64,000 nucleotides of DNA from Pseudomonas sp. R28(2017) (GTDB lineage: Bacteria; Pseudomonadota; Gammaproteobacteria; Pseudomonadales; Pseudomonadaceae): positions 62,001 to 126,000 of the forward strand of contig NZ_NEHW01000009.1 of NCBI RefSeq assembly GCF_002112505.1. Reading direction: 5' to 3'. Each line of letters starts with the position of its first letter. Position 1 is the stretch's first letter. The notes beneath the pieces were generated by a model. The model saw only the letters and a list, made by a program, of their open reading frames with translations, was not told the DNA's origin and ran no database searches. Both the position numbers and the translations under genes were made by a program. Positions 53,142 to 64,000 of the stretch are shown one piece after another.

Positions 53142-53546
53142 ATGAAGAAAGCCCTAACCATACTCTGCGCCGCGCTTGTGCTCAGCGCCCCCTTGGCCAG
53201 CTTTGCTCAACCAGGCCCGGACCGCCACGACGGTGGCCCATCCCATCAGGGCTACCCGCCACAGGGTCAACCCGAACGGCATGACCGCCATGACAATGGC
53301 CGCTACCCGGCCTACCACAATCCGAACTTCCGCCCCGAAGCGGGTATGCCGGTGCCCCATCAGCAATGGCACCGCGGTTACGTGGTTGAACCGCACTACC
53401 GTGCTGACCGCTATTGGGTAACCGACTGGCGTGCACGCCACCTGTACGCACCGCCGCGTGATCATCGTTGGTTGTATGTGAACGGAGACTACGTGCTGGT
53501 GGCGATTGCCAGTGGTGCGGTGGTCAGCGTCCTTTCTGGCTACTGA
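53142..53546 (+). CDS. RcnB-like periplasmic protein
   Basis: A 134-residue secreted protein with signal peptide (cleavage near SFA-QPGP), a His/Pro/Gly/Asp-rich middle and a C-terminal RcnB-type domain (RYWVTDW, RWLYVNGDYVLVAI). RcnB family members affect metal homeostasis in the periplasm in E. coli; metal binding here would come from the His-rich region. AGAGGATC precedes the ATG. It is convergent with gyrB through a shared terminator. Confidence 0.82.
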   Translation: MKKALTILCAALVLSAPLASFAQPGPDRHDGGPSHQGYPPQGQPERHDRHDNGRYPAYHNPNFRPEAGMPVPHQQWHRGYVVEPHYRADRYWVTDWRARHLYAPPRDHRWLYVNGDYVLVAIASGAVVSVLSGY

Positions 53547-53556
53547 CTTTTGCAGA

Positions 53557-53590
53557 TAAAAAAACGCCCGCATCAGCGGGCGTTTTTTTA
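53557..53590. terminator. Bidirectional rho-independent terminator
   Basis: ACGCCCGC and GCGGGCGT form a stem with A-run and T-run on opposite sides, between the RcnB-like gene and gyrB. Confidence 0.92.
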
Positions 53591-53609
53591 TCTTGCGATC
53601 TACACCTGA

Positions 53610-56030
<2,421 letters not shown>

Positions 56031-56034
56031 GCCT

Positions 56035-57138
56035 TCACTCCCGATGGTCGTGGGTCTGGGTGATACGGCCGTGTTCCACGTGGAACAAGGCAACTGGCGT
56101 TTCCGTTTGCCAGCCTTCCCTCAGTAATTCGTGATCTACACAGGTGATGAACACCTGGCAGCGTAATTCTTCAAGCAAGCGGCACAGCGCGCGGCGATGC
56201 TGGTCATCCAGCTCGGACGGCAGGTCGTCAACGAGATAAATACAGTGGCCGCGGCGAGCCTGACTGACGAGATGGCCCTGGGCAATGCGCAGTGCGCACA
56301 CCACCAGCTTTTGCTGACCACGCGACAGGATGTCAGCTGCATTGTTGGCAGCCAGACGAAGACGCAGATCAGCGCGCTGGGGGCCGGCCTGGGTGTGGCC
56401 CATCTGCTGATCGCGAAGGAGAGAGGAGGCGAGGACTTCTTGCAGTTCCCGGTCCTTGTCCCAGCCTCGGTAGTAGCTCAGGGTCAACCCGTCCAGCTCG
56501 ACCAGTTCGCTCAGGGTTCGCTCGAAGACGGGCTTCAAGGCCTTGATGTAATTGCGACGGTATTCATCTATTTCCGCGCTGGCCAGGCACAACTCCCGGT
56601 CCCAGGCGGCTTGCGAAGCTGGGTCAAGTGTACCATGCCGCAACCACGAGTTCCGCTGCCGCAGCGCCTTCTGCAGACGTTGCCAGGCAGGCAGGAATCG
56701 AGGTTCCACGTGGAACACTCCCCAATCGAGAAACTGTCGGCGAATTTTTGGTGCGCCTTCCAGCAATCGAAAACTGTCCGGGTTGATCAGCTGCAGCGGC
56801 AACAGTTCAGCCAGCTGAGCGGCGCTCTTGGCATTCTGCCCGTCGATGCGAATAGTGAATTCGCCCGCCCGCTCCCTTGAAACGCCCAGGTTGCTGGTAC
56901 CCCCCTCAGCCAACTGGACTTCGCCAAACACGGTACAAGCGGGTTGCTCATACTGAATGACCGGGTTTAACCGCGTACTGCGAAATGACCGGGCAAGGCC
57001 AAGCAAGTGCACAGCTTCGAGCACACTGGTCTTGCCGCTGCCGTTGGCGCCGTAGAGGATATTGATGCGGGGGGAAGGTGAGAGGGTCACCGGGTGCAGG
57101 TTGCGCACCGCGGTGACCATGATACGTCGAAGGGACAT
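56035..57138 (-). CDS. recF: DNA replication and repair protein RecF
   Basis: A 367-residue SMC-like ATPase of the RecFOR pathway that helps load RecA at gaps. Walker A GANGSGKTS (30-38) and the late Walker B region LVDDLPSELD are visible. Member of dnaA-dnaN-recF-gyrB, 15 bases after dnaN. Confidence 0.97.
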   Translation of the reverse strand: MSLRRIMVTAVRNLHPVTLSPSPRINILYGANGSGKTSVLEAVHLLGLARSFRSTRLNPVIQYEQPACTVFGEVQLAEGGTSNLGVSRERAGEFTIRIDGQNAKSAAQLAELLPLQLINPDSFRLLEGAPKIRRQFLDWGVFHVEPRFLPAWQRLQKALRQRNSWLRHGTLDPASQAAWDRELCLASAEIDEYRRNYIKALKPVFERTLSELVELDGLTLSYYRGWDKDRELQEVLASSLLRDQQMGHTQAGPQRADLRLRLAANNAADILSRGQQKLVVCALRIAQGHLVSQARRGHCIYLVDDLPSELDDQHRRALCRLLEELRCQVFITCVDHELLREGWQTETPVALFHVEHGRITQTHDHRE

Positions 57139-57153
57139 TTCGCCTGCTACGAG

Positions 57154-58257
57154 TTACAGGCGCATTGGCATGACAACGTAGGAAGAATCGTCATTGCCAG
57201 CTTCCTGCAGCAGGGCACTGCTGTTGGAATCGGACAGAATCAGACGAACTTGCTCGGTAGTCATGACGCCCAATACGTCTAGCAGGTAGCTGACGTTGAA
57301 GCCGATCTCCAGCGAGCTACCTTCGTAGTCCACGCTGATCTCTTCTTCCGCTTCTTCCTGTTCAGGGTTGTTGGCCTGGATCTTCAATTGGCCGGCAGCC
57401 AGTTGCAGGCGAATACCACGGTATTTCTCGTTGGAAAGAATCGCGGTGCGGCTGAAAGCCTCACGCAGCGCCTGACGGTCACCGACTACCAGCTTGTCAC
57501 CGCCCTTCGGCAGTACACGCTCATAATCGGGGAACTTGCCATCGACCAGCTTGGACGTGAAGGTGAATTCACCGGTAGTCGCACGGATGTGGTGCTGACC
57601 GAGAACGATGCTGACCATGCCTTCCGGATCGGTCAGCAGGCGCGCCAGTTCGAGAATACCCTTGCGTGGAACGATGACCTGATGGCGATCATCCTGCTCG
57701 ATCGGTGCGCTCATCGAGCACAGCGCCAGGCGGTGACCGTCGGTGGACACCGCGCGCAGGGTGTTGCGCGACACTTCCAACAGCATGCCGTTGAGGTAAT
57801 AACGCACGTCCTGTTGGGCCATGGCAAAGCTGGTGCGCTCGATCAGACGGCGCAGTTTGCTCTGTTCCAGGTTGCAGGTCAGCGAACCCGGGCCTTCTTC
57901 AACGGTGGGGAAATCGTTGGCTGGCAGGGTCGACAAGGTAAAGCGACTACGGCCAGCCTTGACCAACAGCTTCTGCTCGTCGACCTTGATATCGATCAGA
58001 ACGTCGTTCGGCAGGCTCTTGCAGATGTCCATCAGCTTGCGCGCCGGGACAGTGATCTCGCCTGGCTCGGCCGGCTCTTCCAGTTGCACGCGGCCAACCA
58101 GTTCGACTTCCAGGTCGGTACCGGTCAACGACAGCTGCTGGCCTTGCACGACCAGCAGGACGTTGGACAGCACCGGCAAGGTCTGGCGGCGCTCGACGAC
58201 ACCGGCGACCAGTTGCAGGGGTTTCAACAGGGCTTCGCGTTGAATGGTGAAATGCAT
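57154..58257 (-). CDS. dnaN: DNA polymerase III sliding clamp (beta subunit)
   Basis: A 367-residue clamp with three similar domains and the C-terminus VVMPMRL, typical of beta clamps. It lies 40 bases after dnaA. Confidence 0.98.
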   Translation of the reverse strand: MHFTIQREALLKPLQLVAGVVERRQTLPVLSNVLLVVQGQQLSLTGTDLEVELVGRVQLEEPAEPGEITVPARKLMDICKSLPNDVLIDIKVDEQKLLVKAGRSRFTLSTLPANDFPTVEEGPGSLTCNLEQSKLRRLIERTSFAMAQQDVRYYLNGMLLEVSRNTLRAVSTDGHRLALCSMSAPIEQDDRHQVIVPRKGILELARLLTDPEGMVSIVLGQHHIRATTGEFTFTSKLVDGKFPDYERVLPKGGDKLVVGDRQALREAFSRTAILSNEKYRGIRLQLAAGQLKIQANNPEQEEAEEEISVDYEGSSLEIGFNVSYLLDVLGVMTTEQVRLILSDSNSSALLQEAGNDDSSYVVMPMRL

Positions 58258-58297
58258 GGTCTAGTCCCTTGCCTTCAATTAGCTGGGCTGGCGAACA

Positions 58298-59836
58298 TCA
58301 CGTCGTCAGCGTGCGCAGCAGGTTCTTGTAGTCCTCGCGGATGTCCGCGTCGGATTCCTTCAATTCGTTGATCTTGCGGCAGGCGTGCAGCACGGTGGTG
58401 TGGTCGCGGCCGCCAAACATGTCGCCGATCTCCGGCAGACTGTGGTTGGTCAGTTCCTTCGACAATGCCATGGCTACCTGACGCGGGCGTGCAACGGAGC
58501 GCGAACGGCGTTTGGACAACAGATCGGCGATCTTGATCTTGTAGTACTCGGCCACCGTGCGCTGGATGTTATCCACACTCACCAGCTTGTCTTGCAGCGC
58601 CAGCAGGTCCTTCAGCGACTCGCGAATCAGCTCGATGGTGATGTCACGGCCCATGAAGTGCGAGTGAGCGATCACCCGCTTCAGGGCGCCTTCAAGTTCA
58701 CGGACGTTGGAGCGGATGCGCTGGGCGATGAAGAACGCTGCATCATGCGGCAGCTCCACCTTGGCCTGGTCGGCCTTCTTCATCAGGATTGCCACCCGCG
58801 TTTCCAGTTCCGGCGGCTCGACGGCTACCGTCAGGCCCCAGCCGAAGCGCGACTTCAGGCGCTCTTCCAGGCCTTCGATCTCCTTCGGGTAGCGGTCGCT
58901 GGTGAGAATCACCTGCTGACCACCCTCGAGCAGGGCGTTGAAGGTATGGAAGAACTCTTCCTGGGAACGCTCTTTACGGGCAAAGAACTGGATGTCGTCA
59001 ATCAGCAGCGCATCGACCGACCGATAGAAACGTTTGAATTCATTGATCGCGTTGAGCTGCAACGCCTTGACCATATCCGCGACGAAGCGCTCGGAATGCA
59101 GGTACACGACCTTGGCATTCGGGTTCTTCTTCAGCAGGTGGTTACCCACAGCATGCATCAGGTGGGTCTTACCCAAGCCCACGCCGCCATAAAGGAACAG
59201 CGGGTTGTAACCATGCTTGGGGTTGTCAGCCACCTGCCAGGCCGCAGCCCGGGCCAACTGGTTCGACTTACCTTCGACAAAGGTTTCGAAAGTGAATGTG
59301 CGGTTCAGGTAGCTGGTGTGCTTGAGCGCGCCTTCCACCTGGACTGTGCGCTGCTCGGTGCGGCTGCCTGTGGCAGGAGCCGAAGTGCTGTCACCCATGC
59401 CGTCGAAGCTGTCACGCGAAGCCGGTTCAGCGATCTCGTTCAGCTGCACAGGCTCAGCTACAGGCGCCTGAACCGGTTCGGCAACGGCGGCCACGGCAGG
59501 CGCAGTGGCCTGTTGCGTATGGCTTTGGGCAAGCGACGCGGCAACTGCAGCGCTGACAGGTGCATTAGGTGCAGCACGGGGAGCGGAGCTGCGACGGCTG
59601 CCTATTAACAAGGAAAGGGCTGGCGCCATGCCGCTGCCGTTTTCACCCAACAGTTCGAGCAGACGGCCAAGGTACTTTTCATTCACCCAATCGAGCACGA
59701 AACGGTTAGGCGCATAGACGCGCAACTCGTCGCCTTCGGCTTCGACCTGTAGCGGACGGATCCAGGTGTTGAATTGCTGGGCAGGCAGTTCATCGCGCAG
59801 AAGCTCCACGCACTGCTGCCAAAGTTCCACTGACAC
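58298..59836 (-). CDS. dnaA: Chromosomal replication initiator protein DnaA
   Basis: A 512-residue initiator: N-terminal domain I (ELWQQCVELLRDELP), an Ala/Pro-rich linker (about 90-180), AAA+ domain III with Walker A GGVGLGKTH and Walker B LLIDDIQFF, and domain IV with the DnaA-box-binding motif GGRDHTTVLHACRK. It starts with GTG at 59836 with GGGGATATCC upstream; longer in-frame starts extend into oriC and are unlikely. A perfect DnaA box (58569-58577) lies inside the gene. Confidence 0.97.
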   Translation of the reverse strand: MSVELWQQCVELLRDELPAQQFNTWIRPLQVEAEGDELRVYAPNRFVLDWVNEKYLGRLLELLGENGSGMAPALSLLIGSRRSSAPRAAPNAPVSAAVAASLAQSHTQQATAPAVAAVAEPVQAPVAEPVQLNEIAEPASRDSFDGMGDSTSAPATGSRTEQRTVQVEGALKHTSYLNRTFTFETFVEGKSNQLARAAAWQVADNPKHGYNPLFLYGGVGLGKTHLMHAVGNHLLKKNPNAKVVYLHSERFVADMVKALQLNAINEFKRFYRSVDALLIDDIQFFARKERSQEEFFHTFNALLEGGQQVILTSDRYPKEIEGLEERLKSRFGWGLTVAVEPPELETRVAILMKKADQAKVELPHDAAFFIAQRIRSNVRELEGALKRVIAHSHFMGRDITIELIRESLKDLLALQDKLVSVDNIQRTVAEYYKIKIADLLSKRRSRSVARPRQVAMALSKELTNHSLPEIGDMFGGRDHTTVLHACRKINELKESDADIREDYKNLLRTLTT

Positions 59837-60185
59837 GGATATCCCCTGAGTTGAAAGCCGGATGAGGCCAAAACAAACCGCCATTGTACCGGTCGAGCGA
59901 TCAGTTATCCACATGTGGAAACATTCAGAGCCATGACAAAACAGCCATTTAGCGGCAAAAACGTCTTCCAACCACTGTGAATAAGCCCTGTGGATAACCT
60001 ACCATGAGGGCTATGCACAACCCTGAGGTCAGCCCTGTTGATAACTCAGCTGTGGATAAGGGCTTGTTCTGTCCACAGGCTGTTCGCACGTCCAGCACAG
60101 GCGCAGCACCTGTTACCGACAAGGTTTCAAATCTCTGTACAGTGCATGAATTCTGGGCCTAAGGCAGTTATCCACAGAAGGTTAT

Positions 60186-60246
60186 CCACTTAAGATCTAT
60201 AAGTTCTTCAGAAAAGCTTTTTATATGTCTCTTCTTTTTTCTAATC
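60186..60246. other. AT-rich DNA unwinding element of oriC
   Basis: An AT-rich run directly after the last DnaA boxes (60168 and 60182), containing TTTTTATATG and a T-rich stretch. Its position fits the first strand-opening region. Confidence 0.75.
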
Positions 60247-60330
60247 TTGTCCTCCGTTTGCCTGCCCGATCAAGCCTTCCAGGTTCCCAGCCACCCAAAG
60301 CGCCTTCCATAAGGAAAGACTGGTTGGAAA

Positions 60331-60359
60331 TTGACCTATGGGCTTGCTTTCTCTAGAAT
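60331..60359 (+). promoter_or_regulatory. Sigma-70 promoter of rpmH
   Basis: TTGACC at 60331-60336 and TAGAAT at 60354-60359 are separated by 17 bases, 63 bases before the rpmH start codon. Confidence 0.8.
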
Positions 60360-60421
60360 CGCCGATCTCTTAAAAAGGGGGCCATTCCGGCCCGTAGTCG
60401 ACAAACCCAGGTAACAACGCC

Positions 60422-60556
60422 ATGAAACGTACTTTCCAACCAAGCACCATCAAGCGCGCTCGCACCCACGGCTTCCGTGCCCGTATGGCTACCAAGAACG
60501 GCCGCGCTGTTCTGTCGCGTCGTCGTGCCAAAGGCCGTAAGCGTCTGGCCATTTGA
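60422..60556 (+). CDS. rpmH: 50S ribosomal protein L34
   Basis: A 44-residue, very basic protein beginning MKRTFQPSTIKRARTHGF and ending GRKRLAI, the typical L34 sequence. First gene of rpmH-rnpA-yidD-yidC-mnmE. Confidence 0.98.
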   Translation: MKRTFQPSTIKRARTHGFRARMATKNGRAVLSRRRAKGRKRLAI

Positions 60557-60569
60557 TTTTTCGGCACAG

Positions 60570-60974
60570 GTGGTGAGTCAGGACTTCAGTCGGGAAAAGC
60601 GACTGCTTACACCCCGGCACTTCAAAGCGGTCTTCGACTCCCCAACCGGCAAGGTTCCAGGGAAAAACCTGCTGATCCTTGCTCGCGAGAACGGCCTGGA
60701 TCACCCGCGCCTAGGCCTGGTGATCGGCAAGAAGAGCGTCAAGCTCGCCGTTCAACGCAATCGCCTCAAGCGCTTGATGCGCGATTCCTTCCGGCTCAAC
60801 CAGCAATTGCTGGGTGGCCTGGACATAGTGATCGTCGCGCGCAAGGGATTGGGTGAGATAGAAAACCCGGAATTGCACCAACACTTTGGCAAGCTCTGGA
60901 AACGTCTGGCGCGCAGCCGGCCAACTCCAGCGGCAAACGCCGATTCCGCAGGGGTAGACAGTCAAAATGCGTAA
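60570..60974 (+). CDS. rnpA: Ribonuclease P protein component
   Basis: 134-residue protein subunit that assists the RNase P RNA in tRNA 5' processing. The RNR motif VQRNRLKRLMRDSFR is present. Two adjacent GTG codons (60570 and 60573) could serve as start; I take the first. It overlaps yidD by eight bases. Confidence 0.95.
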   Translation: MVSQDFSREKRLLTPRHFKAVFDSPTGKVPGKNLLILARENGLDHPRLGLVIGKKSVKLAVQRNRLKRLMRDSFRLNQQLLGGLDIVIVARKGLGEIENPELHQHFGKLWKRLARSRPTPAANADSAGVDSQNA

Positions 60975-61212
60975 ACTGGCCCTCGTTCCGATCCAGTTTT
61001 ACCGTTACGCCATCAGTCCCCTGATGGCCAATCACTGTCGTTTTTACCCCAGTTGCTCCTGTTACGCCCTTGAAGCCATTGAAAACCATGGCCTCATGCG
61101 TGGCGGGTGGCTAGCCGTTCGTCGCCTGGGGCGTTGTCATCCGTGGAACGACGGTGGTTTCGATCCCGTTCCCCCCGCTCCTTCCTCCCGCACTTCTTCG
61201 ATAGCCGAGTAA
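60967..61212 (+). CDS. yidD: Membrane protein insertion efficiency factor YidD
   Basis: An 81-residue YidD with the conserved RFYPSCSCYALEAI stretch and a GGWLAVRRLGRCHPW segment. It is thought to aid YidC-dependent insertion. It lies between rnpA (overlap) and yidC (two bases). Confidence 0.95.
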   Translation: MRKLALVPIQFYRYAISPLMANHCRFYPSCSCYALEAIENHGLMRGGWLAVRRLGRCHPWNDGGFDPVPPAPSSRTSSIAE

Positions 61213-61214
61213 TC

Positions 61215-62891
61215 ATGGATATTAAACGCACGATCCTGATCGTCGCCCTGGCAATCGTGTCCTACGTCATGGTCCTCAAGTGGAACGAGGACTACGGCCA
61301 GGCTGCCCTGCCGACTCAGAATACTGCTGCCAGCACCCCTGCACCGGCCTTGCCGGATGGCGTGCCGGCCGGTAACGCCAGCGCCGATGTGCCGAGCGCC
61401 AATGCCGAATCCAGCCCTGCCGAACTGGCGCCAGTTGCAGTCAGCAAGGACCTGATCCGGGTCAAGACCGATGTCCTGGACCTGGCTATCGATCCGGTCG
61501 GTGGTGACATCGTCCAACTGAACCTGCCGCAATACCCGCGTCGCCAGGACCACCCGGACATTCCGTTCCAGCTGTTCGACAACGGCGGCGAGCGTGTCTA
61601 CCTGGCACAAAGCGGCCTGACCGGCGCCAATGGCCCCGATGCCCGTTCGTCCGGTCGCCCGCTGTACGCTGCCGAGCAGAAGAGCTACCAGCTGGCCGAC
61701 GGCCAGGAACAACTGGTGGTCGACCTGAAGTTCAGCGACAACGGCGTCAACTACATCAAGCGCTTCAGCTTCAAGCGCGGCGAATACGACCTGACCGTCA
61801 GCTACCTGATCGACAACCAGAGCGGCCAGGCCTGGAGCGGCAACATGTTCGCCCAGCTCAAGCGTGACGCCAGCTCCGATCCATCGTCGAGCACCGCCAC
61901 CGGTACCGCGACCTATCTGGGCGCTGCCATGTGGACAGCTTCCGAGCCTTATAAAAAGGTCTCGATGAAGGACATCGACAAAGGTAGTTTGAAAGAAAAT
62001 GTGTCCGGCGGCTGGGTTGCCTGGCTGCAGCACTACTTCGTGACCGCCTGGATTCCGGCCAAGTCGGACAATAACGTTGTCCAGACCCGCAAGGACAGCC
62101 AGGGCAACTACATCATCGGCTACACCGGCCCGGCCCTCAGCGTTCCAGCGGGCGGCAAGGTCGAAACCAGCGCCATGCTGTATGCCGGTCCGAAGATCCA
62201 GTCCAAGCTCAAAGAGTTGTCCCCAGGCCTGGAACTGACCGTCGACTATGGCTTCCTGTGGTTCATTGCCCAGCCGATCTTCTGGCTGCTGCAACATATC
62301 CACAGCCTGCTGGGCAACTGGGGCTGGTCGATCATCGTGCTGACCATGCTCATCAAGGGCCTGTTCTTCCCGCTGTCGGCTGCCAGCTACCGCTCGATGG
62401 CTCGCATGCGCGCCGTGGCGCCGAAGCTCGCTGCACTGAAGGAACGCTTCGGTGACGATCGCCAGAAGATGTCCCAGGCGATGATGGAGCTGTACAAGAA
62501 AGAGAAGATCAACCCGCTGGGCGGCTGCTTGCCGATCCTGGTGCAGATGCCGGTGTTCCTGTCCCTGTACTGGGTACTGCTGGAAAGCGTCGAGATGCGC
62601 CAGGCCCCATGGATGCTGTGGATCACCGACCTGTCGATCAAGGATCCGTTTTTCATCCTGCCGATCATCATGGGCGCCACCATGTTCATCCAGCAGCGCC
62701 TGAACCCGACGCCGCCGGATCCGATGCAGGCCAAGGTGATGAAAATGATGCCGATCATCTTCACCTTCTTCTTCCTGTGGTTCCCGGCTGGTCTGGTGCT
62801 GTACTGGGTTGTGAACAACTGCCTGTCGATCACTCAGCAGTGGTACATCACCCGCCGTATCGAAGCAGCCACCAAAAAAGCTGCTGCTTGA
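61215..62891 (+). CDS. yidC: Membrane protein insertase YidC
   Basis: A 558-residue inner-membrane insertase. An N-terminal transmembrane helix (about 5-22) is followed by an Ala/Pro-rich linker, a large periplasmic P1 domain (about 80-330) and five C-terminal helices with the conserved basic-loop and core stretch GGCLPILVQMPVFLSLYW. The start is the ATG at 61215 (MDIKRTILI). Confidence 0.97.
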   Translation: MDIKRTILIVALAIVSYVMVLKWNEDYGQAALPTQNTAASTPAPALPDGVPAGNASADVPSANAESSPAELAPVAVSKDLIRVKTDVLDLAIDPVGGDIVQLNLPQYPRRQDHPDIPFQLFDNGGERVYLAQSGLTGANGPDARSSGRPLYAAEQKSYQLADGQEQLVVDLKFSDNGVNYIKRFSFKRGEYDLTVSYLIDNQSGQAWSGNMFAQLKRDASSDPSSSTATGTATYLGAAMWTASEPYKKVSMKDIDKGSLKENVSGGWVAWLQHYFVTAWIPAKSDNNVVQTRKDSQGNYIIGYTGPALSVPAGGKVETSAMLYAGPKIQSKLKELSPGLELTVDYGFLWFIAQPIFWLLQHIHSLLGNWGWSIIVLTMLIKGLFFPLSAASYRSMARMRAVAPKLAALKERFGDDRQKMSQAMMELYKKEKINPLGGCLPILVQMPVFLSLYWVLLESVEMRQAPWMLWITDLSIKDPFFILPIIMGATMFIQQRLNPTPPDPMQAKVMKMMPIIFTFFFLWFPAGLVLYWVVNNCLSITQQWYITRRIEAATKKAAA

Positions 62892-62915
62892 CGGGCTACT
62901 GCGCTAGCCTGTGAA

Positions 62916-62942
62916 TAAAAACGCCCCCTCGGGGGCGTTTTT
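62916..62942 (+). terminator. Rho-independent terminator after yidC
   Basis: ACGCCCCC and GGGGGCGT form the stem, with an A-run before and a T-run after. Confidence 0.92.
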
Positions 62943-62977
62943 GCTATCTGTCGTTTTTGTCGTAGAGGCTTTCGAGC

Positions 62978-64000
62978 ATGAACACTGTGCGTGAAACCAT
63001 CGCCGCCATCGCCACCGCCCAAGGCCGCGGAGGCGTCGGTATCGTCAGGCTGTCCGGGCCACTGGCGAGCAAGGCTGGGCAGCTGATCACCGGCCGAACG
63101 CTGACGCCACGGCATGCCCACTACGGGCCTTTCCGCGACGAGGAGGGCCTGGTGCTGGATGAAGGCATCGCGCTGTTCTTCCCTGGTCCCAATTCATTTA
63201 CCGGCGAGGATGTACTCGAACTGCAGGGCCACGGCGGCCCGGTGGTCCTGGATATGCTGCTGCAGCGCTGTGTACAGGTTGGCTGCCGACTGGCGCGCCC
63301 GGGCGAGTTCAGCGAGCGCGCGTTCCTCAACGACAAGCTCGACCTGGCCCAGGCCGAAGCCATCGCCGACCTGATCGAGGCGAGCTCCAGCCAGGCCGCA
63401 CGCAACGCCTTGCGCTCGCTGCAGGGGGAATTCTCCAAACGCGTGCACAGCCTGACAGAAGCGCTGATTGCCTTGCGCATCTACGTCGAGGCGGCAATCG
63501 ACTTCCCTGAAGAGGAAATCGACTTCCTCGCCGATGGCCATGTGTTGTCGATGCTCGATGCAGTCCGTGCCGAGTTATCCACCGTGCAGCGTGAGGCCGG
63601 GCAGGGCGCGTTGCTGCGTGACGGTATGACGGTGGTCATCGCCGGTCGGCCGAATGCCGGCAAGTCGAGCTTGCTGAACCAGTTGGCGGGGCGCGAGGCG
63701 GCGATCGTCACCGACATCGCCGGCACCACTCGGGACATTCTCCGGGAACATATCCACATCGACGGCATGCCGCTGCACGTGGTCGACACCGCTGGCCTGC
63801 GGGATACCGATGACCATGTGGAAAAAATTGGCGTGGAACGTGCGCTGAAGGCCATCGGCGAGGCCGATCGGGTGTTGCTGGTAGTCGACTCCACCGCACC
63901 TGAGGCCAGCGACCCGTTCGCCCTGTGGCCCGAATTTCTCGACCAGCGGCCAGACCCGGCCAAGGTCACGCTGATACGCAACAAGGCCGATCTCAGTGGT
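62978..64000 (+). CDS. mnmE: tRNA modification GTPase MnmE (3' end outside window)
   Basis: Works with MnmG to add the carboxymethylaminomethyl group to wobble uridine of certain tRNAs. 341 codons are present of about 455. The N-terminal tetrahydrofolate-binding domain (1-120) and the G domain are seen with G1 GRPNAGKSS, G2 GTTRD, G3 DTAGL and G4 NKAD. The C-terminal Cys motif lies beyond the window. Confidence 0.97.
   Translation, partial: MNTVRETIAAIATAQGRGGVGIVRLSGPLASKAGQLITGRTLTPRHAHYGPFRDEEGLVLDEGIALFFPGPNSFTGEDVLELQGHGGPVVLDMLLQRCVQVGCRLARPGEFSERAFLNDKLDLAQAEAIADLIEASSSQAARNALRSLQGEFSKRVHSLTEALIALRIYVEAAIDFPEEEIDFLADGHVLSMLDAVRAELSTVQREAGQGALLRDGMTVVIAGRPNAGKSSLLNQLAGREAAIVTDIAGTTRDILREHIHIDGMPLHVVDTAGLRDTDDHVEKIGVERALKAIGEADRVLLVVDSTAPEASDPFALWPEFLDQRPDPAKVTLIRNKADLSG

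Larger units (their letters stand above)
59837..60421. other. oriC: Chromosomal replication origin oriC
   Basis: The dnaA-rpmH interval, the established P. putida origin. Perfect DnaA boxes TTATCCACA lie at 59905 (+), 59989 (-), 60051 (-) and 60168 (+). Near matches lie at 59976 (-, TTATTCACA), 60011 (+, CTATGCACA), 60036 (-, TTATCAACA) and 60182 (+, TTATCCACT). A 60-base AT-rich stretch follows as the unwinding element. Confidence 0.95.

Noticed and set aside
59837..59971. N-terminal extension of DnaA into oriC
   Set aside because: The family N-terminus begins at the GTG at 59836, which has a good ribosome binding site; the extension covers DnaA boxes.
63574..63582. TTATCCACC in mnmE as a DnaA box
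   Set aside because: It misses the final A of the consensus and lies in a coding context; not counted among perfect boxes.

Overview
The window is a stretch of GC-rich gammaproteobacterial chromosome around the replication origin. Gene order and protein sequences fit the Pseudomonas putida group: rpmH-rnpA-yidD-yidC-mnmE on one side of oriC, dnaA-dnaN-recF-gyrB on the other, then glyQS, trkA-rsmB-fmt-def, dprA-tsaC, hemF-aroE, trpI/trpBA, prlC, carbonic anhydrase and coxB. This assignment rests on recognised gene order and proteins, not on a database search. No rRNA, tRNA or CRISPR array was seen.

Layout. 1-4.3 kb: truncated coxB, an unknown cytosolic protein, and a SulP anion transporter next to a beta-carbonic anhydrase. 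4.6-10.2 kb: a radical SAM protein behind a perfect LexA-type palindrome, then two M3 oligopeptidases flanking a YheV zinc ribbon. 10.3-16.6 kb: small housekeeping and envelope genes (gamma-carbonic anhydrase, HAD phosphatase, lipoproteins, two DUF1161 proteins, OsmC, LLM flavoenzyme, dodecin, DUF883). 16.6-19.6 kb: trpI divergent from trpBA. 21.4-24.9 kb: choline-O-sulfate module (LysR, betC, choX). 25-30 kb: aroE, hemF, qor, tsaC, dprA. 30.2-33.1 kb: a full-length group II intron with an RT-maturase-HNH protein, inserted just upstream of def. 33.1-43.7 kb: def-fmt-rsmB-trkA-TPR, lauroyl acyltransferase, tag, glyQS, gmhB, plsC-like. 44-48.5 kb: MHS transporter, GMC oxidoreductase, LysR. 48.5-53 kb: a sulfide-oxidation module (TauE-type exporter, type II SQR, persulfide dioxygenase) divergent from a FisR-type sigma-54 activator. 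53.1-64 kb: RcnB-like protein and the oriC core.

Genes that work together: FisR probably senses sulfane sulfur through three cysteines and switches on SQR, persulfide dioxygenase and exporter from a sigma-54 promoter. BetC and ChoX release and bind choline from choline-O-sulfate. The SulP and carbonic anhydrase pair fits bicarbonate or anion handling. DnaA, DnaN, RecF and GyrB form the replication cluster beside a DnaA-box-rich oriC. Perfect DnaA boxes are also strikingly frequent outside oriC.

Nine intergenic positions carry P. putida-type REP palindromes, eight as inverted pairs. Three pairs share an extra central hairpin. The most unusual observations are the LexA-box radical SAM gene, the intron next to the essential def operon (with the LysM gene usual there in P. 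aeruginosa absent), the complete FisR-SQR-PDO circuit with a visible sigma-54 promoter, the scattered DnaA boxes and the composite REP elements.
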